Shown in pieces: positions 23,200 to 32,472 of a stretch of 64,000 nt of DNA. The DNA is from Monosporascus cannonballus (taxonomy: Eukaryota > Ascomycota > Sordariomycetes > Xylariales), in the NCBI GenBank assembly GCA_004154925.1, contig QJNS01000268.1, positions 42,229-106,228 on the forward strand, given 5' to 3'. The translations under genes were made by a program, and so were the position numbers. The notes beneath the pieces are model-generated. The model saw nothing but the letters and a program-made list of their open reading frames with translations. It was not told the DNA's origin and did no database searches. Numbering within the stretch: the first letter of the stretch is position 1; each line of letters opens with the position of its first letter.

Positions 23200-23950
23200 A
23201 CTGTTGCTGTTATACCTATGGCAGGAGCAGATCGAGGATTTGCCTAATTAGGGGCAGTACCTGCGCGCGTACGGCAGACGTATTACCGGCAAGCGCCGCA
23301 GCACCGGCAAGCGCCATAACGGTAGGCGTACTTGTACCTTCCTATTTTTCCTTCTGTTTTTCAAGGAGCATACGAATAGCCGTACGAAAGCGGTCCATCT
23401 CCTATAATCTTGGTTAACACCTTCCCTAAAGCAAAAGAACGGGGGTAAAAAAAGAATACATACGGCGGGGGGCGTCGTTCTCAAGCGCCTTTACGAGGCG
23501 TACTGCGGCGGCGCGGGCGACGGTAGGGTTACGATCAGTGGTTAACAGAGGAAAAAGCTTCCAGGGAGCAGGAAAGTACGCATACCGGCACGCAGGTATG
23601 CCCGGAGGCGCAGCGCCAGCAGCGACTGCCCACGGCGGCGTTGTAGCACGTGCCGTCGGAGCGGCCGGCGAACGCGGAATGCAGGCAGCCGAGGCAGGGC
23701 TCGGAACGGCGCGCTTCACGCGCGGGACGTTAGCGGGGCGGGCGAACGGGGGGGGCGGGCGTTGCGGGCGGCGTAGGCGCGGCAGCAGGCGCGGGCGCGG
23801 GCGAGGTAGGAGCGTCCTGCTCGCGTTCGGCGTCGGCCGCGGCGTTTGCGGCAGCAGCGGCGGCGGCGGCGGCCTCCGCGCGCGCTGTGGGCGTTACGCG
23901 AGCGCAAACGGCCGCAACGCGTTAAGTTTAAGAAGGTATTTACCATAATT
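23200..23950 (-). pseudogene. GC-rich antisense frame in Copia: Ala/Pro-rich protein with Cys motif
   Basis: A sharp GC island (mostly G+C at 23600-23920) between pol and the 3' LTR, coding on the strand opposite to pol. Reading down the minus strand: an Ala-rich helix (about 23890-23830), a Pro/Ala linker, a Cys module at about 23706-23590 with spacing C-x2-C-x12-C-x8-C-x2-C-x5-C (SEPCLGC, RCWRCASGHTC), a frame change, KLFPLLTTDRNPTVARAAAV (about 23550-23490), and a helical tail MDRFRTAIRMLLEKQKEK (about 23400-23350) ending near 23220. Stops and at least one frameshift break it. Not recognised by name; the spacing suggests a metal-binding module. Alternative: a captured host sequence. Confidence 0.6.
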
Positions 23951-24500
23951 ATTATTAGTACGCTTAAGCAAAGTTACCTAATAGCAATAACACTTATATT
24001 GTTATTAGTATTATTGTTGTTAGTAGTAATAATTGCGATTAATAGTTAGCATACTTAGTGGTTTGCAGTACGTACAGCGTACGCGCAGGGAGCAGGAAAA
24101 AGTATTTACTTTTAATGGTGGTAATAATGGTAATAGTAATGATTTGTACTACATATGTTAATATCGCGATTATCTTTTCCTAATATAAGGTGCTTACGAA
24201 ATTATTATACGAACTACGGAAAGAAAAGAAAAAAGGAAAATTTTTCATATGCGAAAATAACAGAAAAATAAGCAGGCAAAACATAAACCTTATTATTTCG
24301 TTATTTTTTACCGCGGCGATAATAAAAAAAGCGATTATAGTAATAATTTTTCTCCCGCGTACCTGATATACGTATTACCTTTTTTTTTATTGATTAAGTT
24401 AATTAATTACATTATTTTCTTTGTTATTATAATTATTTGGAAATTATAAAAATTACGATAAGCAGATTTAAGGAAGCAATTTCTTTTTATCTGGGGGGTG
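23951..24500 (+). other. Copia 3' region up to the purine tract
   Basis: AT-rich, with short (TAATGG)/(TAATAG) runs at about 24110-24140. Ends CTGGGGGGTG, the polypurine tract for plus-strand priming, directly before the 3' LTR. No gene seen. Confidence 0.6.
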
Positions 24501-24687
24501 TATCGTGGAATAGGGGTATCTGTATTAGTTATCAAGCTCCACAGCATCCGGAAAAACCTTATTCCGGCGTTCCCACAGTATATAGAGAGCTTTCTAACTA
24601 CCGCTCCTTGGAGCTTAATTCTAGTCAGACAATTATCACTTCCCACACTCTATGCAACCTTTTCTCGCGATCAGCCTAACTGTGACA
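24501..24687 (+). mobile_element. 3' LTR of Copia family D
   Basis: TATCGTGGAATAGGGG to AACTGTGACA, followed by the target duplication GCTAA. Less RIP-altered than the 5' LTR. Confidence 0.9.
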
Positions 24688-24860
24688 GCTAATGACAGAC
24701 AATAACCACTAACTGATGTGTATAAGTAGAAATCTCGTTTTTGGGGATACTCGACACCCCATGTACATCATTTCATATTACTGGATCATACTCTTCACGC
24801 CAATGAAATTCGGAGTCCTTGAAGATACACCTAGCTGCAGCGCATTGGCAGGTCCTAGAC

Positions 24861-25270
24861 TGTGACGAGCTAGGCGGTTTAACCAACTATTAAACCTTAA
24901 GTCGACGGGTTTATGTTGGCAGGAGTATCGTGGGAATCTGAGCAATAGATACAGTAATCGTGTTACGTCTCTTAATACCAAGGGTGCAGAAGCGTATTGC
25001 AAACGATTGGTATTGATGAGTGTTGCAAGCTGAAGCTATTTAGACTATGGGAATAATGAACGTATATATCCTACTTCTGGCTCAAACCACTTAACCGGCT
25101 CAAGCCCTTGAGCCCCTTGAGCCCCTTGAGCCACCTGCTGGCTCAACCGGCTCAAAGGTGCCAAGCCCTTGAGCCCTTTGAGCCAATCACGTGATCCTCT
25201 TGGCACGGTCGGGCTTGGGTGCCCAAGCTCTCCGATCGTTTGGGGAAGCCAAGATCGTTAGGTCATAACA
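24861..25270 (-). mobile_element. Solo Gypsy LTR, family F (410 bp), with tandem repeats in U3
   Basis: Plus-strand ends TGTGACGAGC and AGGTCATAACA, with perfect TAGAC target duplications (24856-24860 and 25271-25275). Barely RIP-mutated. Contains TCACGTGA at 25187-25194 and a block of CTTGAGCCC/GGCTCAA units at about 25080-25185 that makes it longer than other copies. Confidence 0.92.
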
Positions 25271-25420
25271 TAGACGTCCGCATTATGCAAAAGTCTCCAG
25301 TACTATGATAATCTGATGCCTGCTTTCTAGTAGTATGTTCGTTAAGATGCTTTTTAATGGTAGAAGCTGATAATTACGTGTTGCTGTGTTTCTAAGACCT
25401 AAAATGGACTCTAGTATATA
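25271..25420. other. Unassigned spacer
   Basis: Normal-composition sequence. No frame or repeat recognised. Confidence 0.4.
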
Positions 25421-26227
25421 TTAAGGACAGAGAAGTACCGCTGAGCTCGGCCGCTGTGTGTTTTGTAGTGTATCTGAAGAGAAGGCGATATTTCGACTTG
25501 ATATTGAGTTAGCCCCATAATACGATGGATCATCATGCTTGATAATACTCCATGACGTCACGTGACCTATTATTAGGTTTCGTAAAAGGTATTCGACATT
25601 ACATATATTGACGAGTATGTAAGATAGCACTAGTGCCCTTTAGGCTTAGAGCCTCCGGGCGTAATAAACTTAATCCATGAATTAATCGCATATATTAAGA
25701 TGAAAGCACGGACGCGCAGGTTAAGAAACTAATTAAGTCGTATATATGAGTTTTAACCGATAATATTATTAAAGTAAGCGTAACGCCCAACCAGTCAGGC
25801 TTTGGACAATATTCCGCTCAGGCCGACTACAAACAACTTGAAACATATAACGAACGCAGTCCTAATAGCAATAGATTCGGAACTGTATCTGTTATCCATA
25901 TAGTCGGTGTAGCGGAATGCCATGAAGCCTTTTCAAGTACGAACTCCGAAAGCCTTTTCCATCCCTTCAGTTAAGACCGCGTTTTACTTTTGCTTATTAT
26001 GTAAAGCAAAGTACGACTGGTACTTGGTGTTCATATAGTCTTTGGCCGTCGTCTGCGTATTGTTAGCATCATAAAACACCGCCTCCCTGTTTGGACGAAG
26101 TAAGTAAGCGATTAAGTAACTGTAATCTTTATTATTAGCCCGACCGTTTCTGATATTACGATGGATATACAAATAAAGTTTTTCCCCGAGAGGAACCGGA
26201 AGGTATTACCGACATTTATAACAGCTA
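25421..26227 (-). pseudogene. Unidentified coding-like remnant downstream of a Copia LTR
   Basis: On the minus strand, directly after the LTR at 26228-26628, comes CTGTTATAAATGTCGGT, similar to the primer-site core GTTATAAGCCCGGT of the other Copia elements. Open stretches follow (26172-25984 with YDANNTQTTAKDYMNTKYQ; then MAFRYTDYMDNRY; 25630-25421). This is the gag position, but I do not recognise the protein, and it does not obviously match the gag at 58204. Truncated on its far side. Confidence 0.4.
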
Positions 26228-26628
26228 TGAAACCCTGACATCACACACAGAAGCATATAACTGAAGAAGAAGTGTATTAAAGGTTGCCTTGCCTCTAGAA
26301 GGTCCTAGCTAGAAAGTGAGGGTAGCGAACTCTCCTTTTATACACGTAAATTCAACTCTAGCTAAGAGGAAAAAATACTGGGGGTGTGTCAGAAGAAATT
26401 GAGGCTATATTGACCTCTCTGACTCTTAGGAGGGAAGATCTTCCCAAGCCACTAAAACTGATCGAAGCTCTTTTTATAGCCCCTGGTGAAGCTTACCAGG
26501 GGTGTCTGATTGGAGCCTTTTAGACCCCCATTTTTCCCATGACAGGGTGCATAATGTAACCTCCTTTCAGTAGGTGATCTAACTAAGCCAAGGCTTAGCT
26601 GCTTGATCGGCTTCAGCTGGGTCTGGCA
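26228..26628 (-). mobile_element. Copia LTR, family E, with a nested LTR inside
   Basis: Read on the minus strand it runs TGCCAGACCCAGCTGAAG to GTCAGGGTTTCA and matches 57771-58007 except for the 148-bp insertion at 26397-26544. The flanks (AGCTA and GAAAA) are not a target duplication, so it is more likely the 5' LTR of a truncated element than a solo LTR. It cuts off the oxygenase gene on its right. Confidence 0.85.
26397..26544 (-). mobile_element. Small solo LTR nested in family E LTR (family G, 148 bp)
   Basis: Plus-strand ends TGTCAGAAG and CCCATGACA; perfect GGGTG target duplications (26392-26396 and 26545-26549) within the family E LTR. Contains a perfect 8-bp-stem hairpin (26480-26487 with 26495-26502, 7-nt loop), and on the minus strand TATAAAAAG. 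Only copy in the window. Confidence 0.88.
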
Positions 26629-27105
26629 GAAAATGTACCCCCAAAGACGTTGCTGCAGGATTTATGCTGTTAGTATTACGTAAAGTATCTCAAAGCAATG
26701 GCAATACTGCACGTACCCTCGAATCGGTTTGCCCCGACTATCGAGCATTCTGGTGTCAGTAGGTTGGAAAAAATAGTTGTCCATAATCTTAAGCAGCTTT
26801 CGCTTTCCTAGGCGTAAGCTTTAAGCTCCACTTTGGGCACAATCCAAGTAAAAAAAGCCAGCATTACTGTAGGCTGCTAGCAGTTTCTCTGTTTCACTTG
26901 GATCCTTGCGCTCAAGAACGGCGAAATCGATGGTCTCAAGGGAAACAACCGAGACCTGGTCATTATACGCTGGATGAGATGTAAAACCAAATGTCGACGA
27001 TGCTGGATTTCGGTAAAAGAGTACTGTGCATATAGTCAAATAAATGTCACACTTACAAAGGAGCAGATGTACAGCTCTTGAGGTTATATTGACTTGTCGG
27101 AAGCT
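26629..27105 (-). pseudogene. 2-oxoglutarate/Fe(II) oxygenase, N-terminal fragment, broken
   Basis: Minus-strand reading gives the typical N-terminal region of isopenicillin-N-synthase-like oxygenases: VSLETIDFAVLERKD, SETEKLLAAYSNAGFFYLD, then KRKLLKIMDNYFFQP and MLDSRGKPIRG. Two likely introns: 27003-27056 (54 nt, GTAAGT...CAG) and 26653-26716 (64 nt, GTACGT, perfect TACTAAC branch at 26669-26675, CAG). An in-frame TAA at 26821-26823 sits where the family continues, and the catalytic HxD...H part is missing because the family E LTR replaces the 3' half. No ATG at the expected start; the frame opens at a GTG (27123). Known: such enzymes hydroxylate or desaturate small molecules, often in secondary metabolism. 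Confidence 0.75.
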
Positions 27106-27345
27106 AGGAAGCGTTGATCCCACTTATTGTGGGTGATCCACTGATATAGGGCTCTTGCGCTCCGATATTGCTGCCCAACGGAAAAGGGGGGGTGGGGGCG
27201 TGGGGGTCTTTCCACGACATTAAAGAAAAACAATGATGGATTTAGATAATCTGGGAACTCTTGCAAAATTTAGACCCGGTCTCAAACGACAGCCAGAAAA
27301 GGGGCCGCCGGGTCTGTATTTATGACGATACGACCAATGCGAACT
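27106..27345 (-). promoter_or_regulatory. Probable upstream region of the broken oxygenase
   Basis: Normal-composition, non-coding. On the minus strand it has a TATA-like CATAAATACAG near 27315-27325 and a C-rich run (27185-27212) before the coding part. Inferred from position only. Confidence 0.35.
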
Positions 27346-27860
27346 TGAGCAAAGGCATACCTGCAGATCCTTTCAAAGTAAGCAGGCAAAACTACTTTGC
27401 TTTGAAGTGGATGTAGGTCCATCTCCCCATATCACCCCCGGCTCCAAAAGCCATGCATATGAACACAAAGTGTTGCTGTATCACGCAGGTATCAACTGCC
27501 TTCTAATGCTTCGGTGCTCCCTCGGTAATTTCCGCCTCATTTGCATGGCGTACGCATAATAAATGGCGACGCGTAGATCGAGTGGATCTTTACTGGTAAT
27601 AAATCATGGAGCGGAGAACACCGAACAAAGTATGCTATCTGCCGGATGATCCGGGCCAACCAAAAAGGCTCAGAGTATGATGCTTGACGACAGATAAACT
27701 TGACCACATACGCGGTCTGAGCTTATTTAATACAGAGCTACAAATGACAGCTTTAACTTCCTTGCGCGTTTCTTCACCAAGCTTCGATGCCGTACTATCA
27801 AGAACAATATAAGCAAAACTACCCCATAACGACGGTACATGATACAAGTTGGAACTGTGA
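27346..27860 (-). other. Normal-composition segment with an unidentified 70-codon frame
   Basis: A minus-strand open stretch at 27847-27635 (YHVPSLWGSFAYIVLD, LGEETRKEVKAVI) and further coding-like text (VIQQHFVFICMAFGAGGDMG near 27470) suggest a second degraded host gene upstream of the oxygenase. I could not assign a family. Confidence 0.3.
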
Positions 27861-28719
27861 CTTTAAAAAGTATATAGCAACTTAAAAACAGATAAAACAA
27901 CTAACACGCCAGTAAGATGTAAAAGGTGAAAGCATGTGTATAGAAAAAAAGCTAAAAAAAAACTTTTAAAATAAAACGAGGATAATGAAAGTATTTTTGC
28001 TAATGGAAAAGAGGGAAGTTTTAAACATACAATTTAAAAAACTCAGATAAACATTAAATAAAAGAAATTTCAAAAGATATTTTAAAAAGCCCCTGATAGC
28101 ATGTTAAGTTATTTATATATATCTGATAATATTCTAGATAAACTATAAAAATAAAGAAGTGCGAATACTTATAAATTACAAGTACTCAAGTTTTATTATT
28201 AATAAAGACGAAGTTTAATTAATATTAACTTATAAAATTTTACCTTTTATAAAATTAAATAGTTTATATATATTACTTAAAGTAATGAAATTTTTTTTTA
28301 AATATTTATAGGAATTGTATTAAATATTACATAATAAGAAATGAAGTAATAAATGAAAAAGTAATTGAAAATCATACCATGTTTTATATTATTAAGACTT
28401 TTTAAATAGTTTTTAATATACATTAATTTTATAATATTATTAAGCGGTTTAAAAATAACCACAGTTTAAACCATTGAAAACAAAATTAAAGGTTAAGATA
28501 TTTTAAAAAGAGTATTTATACAGTATTACGTATTTAGAATTATTGCTAAATTTGAAATATATTTATATTTTGCTTTAATATAAAATATTTGCTGAAGTTG
28601 CAAAACTTTCTACTAACTAAGAATTAATTATCAAACAAGTTTTAACTTATATACGTCAAAGCTTTTATTCGGCTTTCGTATAGTGAAAATATAACGAATT
28701 TACTATTTTGTGAGACAAG
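27861..28719. other. AT-rich stretch, no gene seen
   Basis: Low-complexity AT-rich DNA without frames or recognisable repeats up to the duplicated segment at 28709. Confidence 0.6.
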
Positions 28720-29150
28720 CAAGGTGTTACGACCTAACAAGGCGCGGCCTCAGGAAACGGTCGCAACAAGGATCTACGGGCTAAGTGGGTCAAGTCACGT
28801 GATCGCTCGACAGGATCGATCGTAGAGCCTTTGGAGCCAGGCTCGACAGGAGCAACAAGTTACAGTATATAGCGGCAGCTTGCAATAAACTTCGTTACCC
28901 AGGATACCCTTGGTATTACGAGACGTGACCAGTTACTGTATCTATTGCTCAGAATCCCACGATACTCCAGCCAACATAAACCCGTACGACTTAGGTTTAA
29001 TAGTTGGGTAAATCCTTAGCCGTCACACAAGGGTACGACGTTAGCTATAAGACTAAAAGATCAGCAATTCAAAAACTCAACTGGGGTTTGGATATCCTAA
29101 TCCACCTTATAAGGGCTAGCTGCGCATACTATTCCAATTACCCCCTTGTT
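28709..29150 (+). repeat. Copy 1 of a local duplicated sequence, split by an LTR
   Basis: TGTGAGACAAGCAAGG, then the LTR, then GTACGACGTTAGCTATAAG and on through GGCTAGCTGCGCATA (29111-29125). Matches copy 2 at 29431-29720. In both copies the frame reading DKQGYD..S...KR.AI is kept, so the unit may once have coded for protein. Confidence 0.6.
28725..29027 (+). mobile_element. Solo Gypsy LTR, family F (303 bp)
   Basis: TGTTACGACCTAACAAGG to GCCGTCACA; perfect CAAGG target duplications (28720-28724 and 29028-29032). Nearly free of RIP, so probably the best reference for the family. Contains TCACGTGA at 28795-28802 and a TATA-like AGTATATAG near 28864. Confidence 0.93.
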
Positions 29151-29430
29151 AATGAAGTCGTCCCGACTTCAGGGTTTGACAAGGTATTTATCCCTTAAGG
29201 CTTTACTGCGCCCTGTGAGTACATGGCGCGGTTGGCGCCCTTGCAGTGATTGGATTTCTTTTCGGTTTGCCCCCTAGTTCTTTTAGCCTGCAGCGGTCCC
29301 TGCGGGGAATCGAACCCTGTTTCCGCCCCTGTGGGGGTTCGAACCCTGTTTCCGGTGTGTCGGCGGCTCGGGCCTCCGGTGTGTCGCCGAGGCACCGAAA
29401 TGGCTGAAGCATCCAATTGGGGTTTGGAAT
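29151..29430. other. Normal-composition segment with short tandem motifs
   Basis: Holds two copies of CGAACCCTGTTTCCG (about 29309 and 29340) and two of CCGGTGTGTCG (about 29353 and 29376), and a palindrome GAAGTCGTCCCGACTTC (29155-29171). Overlapping short frames on both strands look like by-products of the repeats. No gene recognised. Confidence 0.4.
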
Positions 29431-29720
29431 AATTGTGAGATAAACAAGGGTATGACGCTAGCGATGAGGTCAAAAGATTAGCAATTCCAAATACCAATTG
29501 GGGTTGAGATACTTATAAGAGCCCCCAGTTGCGTTGTTGTATTCAGCTAATTGCGTGCGCTCTCCCAACGCGGACAACTTTTGTGTACCCTAGCAGCGGT
29601 GTATATATGTTCCGATCAGTGGATAGCCTTTCGTAGTTGGTGTGCTAACGCACACCTGGCTAGCTGACAGATACCCTAATGCACCTTAAAAGTGCTAGCT
29701 GCGCATATTATCACATATTT
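29431..29720 (+). repeat. Copy 2 of the local duplicated sequence, split by an LTR
   Basis: TGTGAGATAAACAAGGGTAT to AATTGGGGTTGAGATAC (29512), then the family C LTR, then CCTAATGCACC to GCTAGCTGCGCATA (about 29707). Removing both LTRs makes copies 1 and 2 collinear. Confidence 0.6.
29513..29669 (-). mobile_element. Solo Copia-type LTR, family C (157 bp)
   Basis: GATAC target duplications at 29508-29512 and 29670-29674. The right end, GCTAGCTGACA, and the interior (TATATGTTCCGATCA) match 59682-59844; the left end lacks the first seven or so bases of the family. Hairpin GGTGTGCTAACGCACACC at about 29640-29657, with a paired base change compared with the other copies. Confidence 0.8.
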
Positions 29721-32041
29721 ATGTAATGAATTACATAATGTAATAGAAACAACGAAATATTTAACGTTATTAAACGGGTCAAAAAATGAAAATATAATTA
29801 TGTTAAAATGAAGTTTTTATAAGCTTTTATATAAAATTTAAAATGTTTTAAAAAGGTGAAACTATATTTAAAATATAAATAAAAATTATGTCATTGTAAC
29901 AACGGATATTTATAACATGAATTAAATAAATCTTGTATATATATTGCATAATAATATATACAATTAGTATAAATATTAAATAAGTAAAAATATTAAAAAT
30001 TTTAATATATAAAATTACACGTTATATAAAATATTGTAAATTATTAATTTTCAATTATGCTTTACTTTAATTCATTAACTCTGTAAGAAAAAAACACTTT
30101 TTGTTTTAGTTAGCACATTACTTACTATTACAGCACTAAAAGTTTATTATAACTATATGACACTAAGTAATAAATAAGTTAAACTATATATCAATTTAAT
30201 CTAAAAATATAAGTATTAAATATCTACTTCAAAAATTTTACGCGTGTTATATTTTTAAAGTTTTAATAAATTATTATTTTATATAATGTAAGAAGTACTA
30301 TAAAAACAATTCAATTTTTAGTTTTTTTAAATATTTATTTTACATTTATATAACGCTAATTTTTATTATATTATACTAGTATATAAAATATCCTATTTAT
30401 CCGTTTCATAGGAATTGTTGTTACGGTCTAAAGTTTTTATTATTATTAAAAAAATATTACTAGCTTTTAAACACTATTATAAGCATTTGAAATATTACTT
30501 AGTTTGATATTGTATTTTGAAATGTTACTAAAACAAATCAATAAAAGTTTATTCGTAACAATTATTAAAATACTGCTATGATGATTCACTTGGGAATATA
30601 ATTAATAGATTTATATTTTATTTTACAAAAAGTAGAACAATATTTGATTTTAAAATTATCGAAATAATAGATATAAAGACTGTTAATATAAAATAAAATA
30701 TATCGTGAATAAATTTTAAACAGCTACTAGTAAGGCTATATTTTAAAAAATCTTTAATACTTCATATAAAGCATATTAACATTTTAAGCTAGTGAAAAGT
30801 AATAAAATTAAAATTCTTTTTTTCAATTTCAAGCCCAAATAATTGTAAAGCCGCAGTAAAACGAAAAAGAAAGAATATAAATTTTAGATTTTCGGCTTTA
30901 AAGTGAGTCTCTAAGAGACTGAGATACAATCTTTATTAACCGTGAATACTATTGATCAGTTATCGTGTTCGAGGATAATGAGTATAGTATCTATGATATA
31001 AATTATATCGTGTAATGATATTCTATATATTTAGCTTAGTCTGAAAAGTCTAGCTTGAAGTCAAGTATGCCTTGTATAAATGTTAGATTAAACCTAGAAC
31101 TTGTACATAAAAAAGATATAAACAATCCGTATATTTTCTGTGCTTATTAATCATCTTTAACTTTAACAAAATTGAACAATTTTACTATAAAAATGTCATA
31201 TTATATAACTCGGTCAAGAAATAACTTTAAATCTTTATTCGTTATATTTTAGAAAACTAGATCGAAATTAATCTTATTAACTACTTACTGTTTAAAAAAT
31301 AATAATCAAGCTATAATTACCTTAGCTAGTCCTAATAATATCATGAACTTAAAAAGAATAAAGAGTTCGTAATATAAAACCTTAATTATAAAAATTTTAA
31401 CGATTTAAAGATCGTTTAATTTTTATTATACATTAAGTTATTACGTGTTTACAGTCTAATTAATTATTTAAATAATCTTTAAATTATACCTTCTTCTATT
31501 TTTTCTTACTTTGTTTCGCTTATTACTTATGACATTCGTTAAACACTTAATTGCAAATCTCTAACTCCTATAATATAATACAACTTTTAGTATAGTTTAT
31601 TTCTTATTCATTTTAGCAGTAGTGTATATACTGGTATTCTTAATACGAAATCTCTCGTTTAAAATCTGCAATTAGAGGCTTTTATACTAAATTCTGTAAA
31701 TATGTTTTTTTTAATTTGTATTAATTTATATTTATATATAATTAGTAGTGTCTAAGCCAGACCGAATTTTATTATTTATTACTCTTCGAGGTATTTAAAC
31801 TTTAAAACATGTCAAGGCGTCAGTTAACTATTATATATAATTTTATAAAATTGTTAAACTTATTTATTGCAAGTGATTACTAATATTGGTTTAATTATAA
31901 TCTATTAATTATTTATATATATATTAAAAGTTGAAATAATAGCCCTTATTATATTATATTTTGAATTTAATTATCATTATGCAATAATTAAGATTACTAC
32001 ATTTCTATTGAATATTTTATTTGCTTTGACAATAGTTAAAT
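29721..32041. other. AT-rich desert, no gene seen
   Basis: Extremely AT-rich, no frame longer than 60 codons, no recognisable domain. Probably very old RIP-destroyed repeats, but nothing in the sequence proves it. Confidence 0.6.
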
Positions 32042-32472
32042 TGTTACGTTCAGAAGGGACTCCACTAGGCCCAAAGGAGGCCCAGGAAGTTGGAAACGCT
32101 CGGGATCTCCACCTTCCATCGGATAAACCTCGGGTCTCTGTCAATCTCCAGAGATACCAGGAAACTCGTGGACGACAAACACCATGGTCTCTCGAGATCC
32201 CCAGAGACCATAAGAGACATAAAGGATAAGAAGGATATATAAGGTTTGGGTCTTTTATGTAGATAGCCACCTATTTAGTTTTTCGTTCCTTAGCTATCAA
32301 TCTAAGCTCTTAGCCAGAGGCAACTGTACCGTTCTCTGATTGAGAGAAGAGTACCTTGAAATCTCCTTAACGAACACACTGAATCATTCTTCGCCCTATT
32401 GTTACCTGCAAATCAAGACCCTTTTCGGATACTGCTCATACCTCCAGGTGGATGTATGACAGGTTCGTTACA
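32042..32472 (+). mobile_element. Solo LTR, family H (431 bp)
   Basis: TGTTACGTTCAGAAGG to CAGGTTCGTTACA. Flanks TAAAT (32037-32041) and TAGAT (32473-32477) fit a 5-bp duplication with one G-to-A. The second half is almost identical in order to 42354-42773 (TTAGCTATCAATCTAAGCTC, ACCTCCAGGTGGATGTAT). A TATA-like GGATATATAAGG is at about 32232. Far less mutated than its surroundings. Confidence 0.85.

Larger units (their letters stand above)
17541..24687 (+). mobile_element. Complete Ty1/Copia retrotransposon (family D, 7.1 kb)
   Basis: Bounded by perfect GCTAA target duplications (17536-17540 and 24688-24692). LTRs at 17541-17728 (188 bp) and 24501-24687 (187 bp). Right after the 5' LTR is a primer-binding-type sequence, GTTATAAGCCCGGT, and just before the 3' LTR a G6 purine tract. 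Gag, protease, integrase, RT and RNase H follow in Copia order on the plus strand, all with RIP-type stops. An antisense GC-rich frame lies between RNase H and the 3' LTR. A solo LTR of this family is at 58714-58900. Confidence 0.92.

Noticed and set aside
23538..23948. 136-codon plus-strand frame rich in Gly/Arg
   Set aside because: It is the GC-rich shadow of the minus-strand Ala/Pro frame, which has the better motif content.
25080..25185. CRISPR-like or satellite array of GAGCCCTTG units
   Set aside because: Short, irregular units confined to the U3 part of one LTR; no spacers and no further copies as an array.
29281..29350. tRNA T-arms (GGGTTCGAACCC and GGTTCGATTCC on the minus strand)
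   Set aside because: Only the T-arm-like palindromes exist; no acceptor or anticodon arm fits, and they belong to a short tandem repeat.
32008..32270. Overlapping 73- and 97-codon frames on both strands
   Set aside because: They lie within the family H LTR (or cross its border) and are absent from the other copy.
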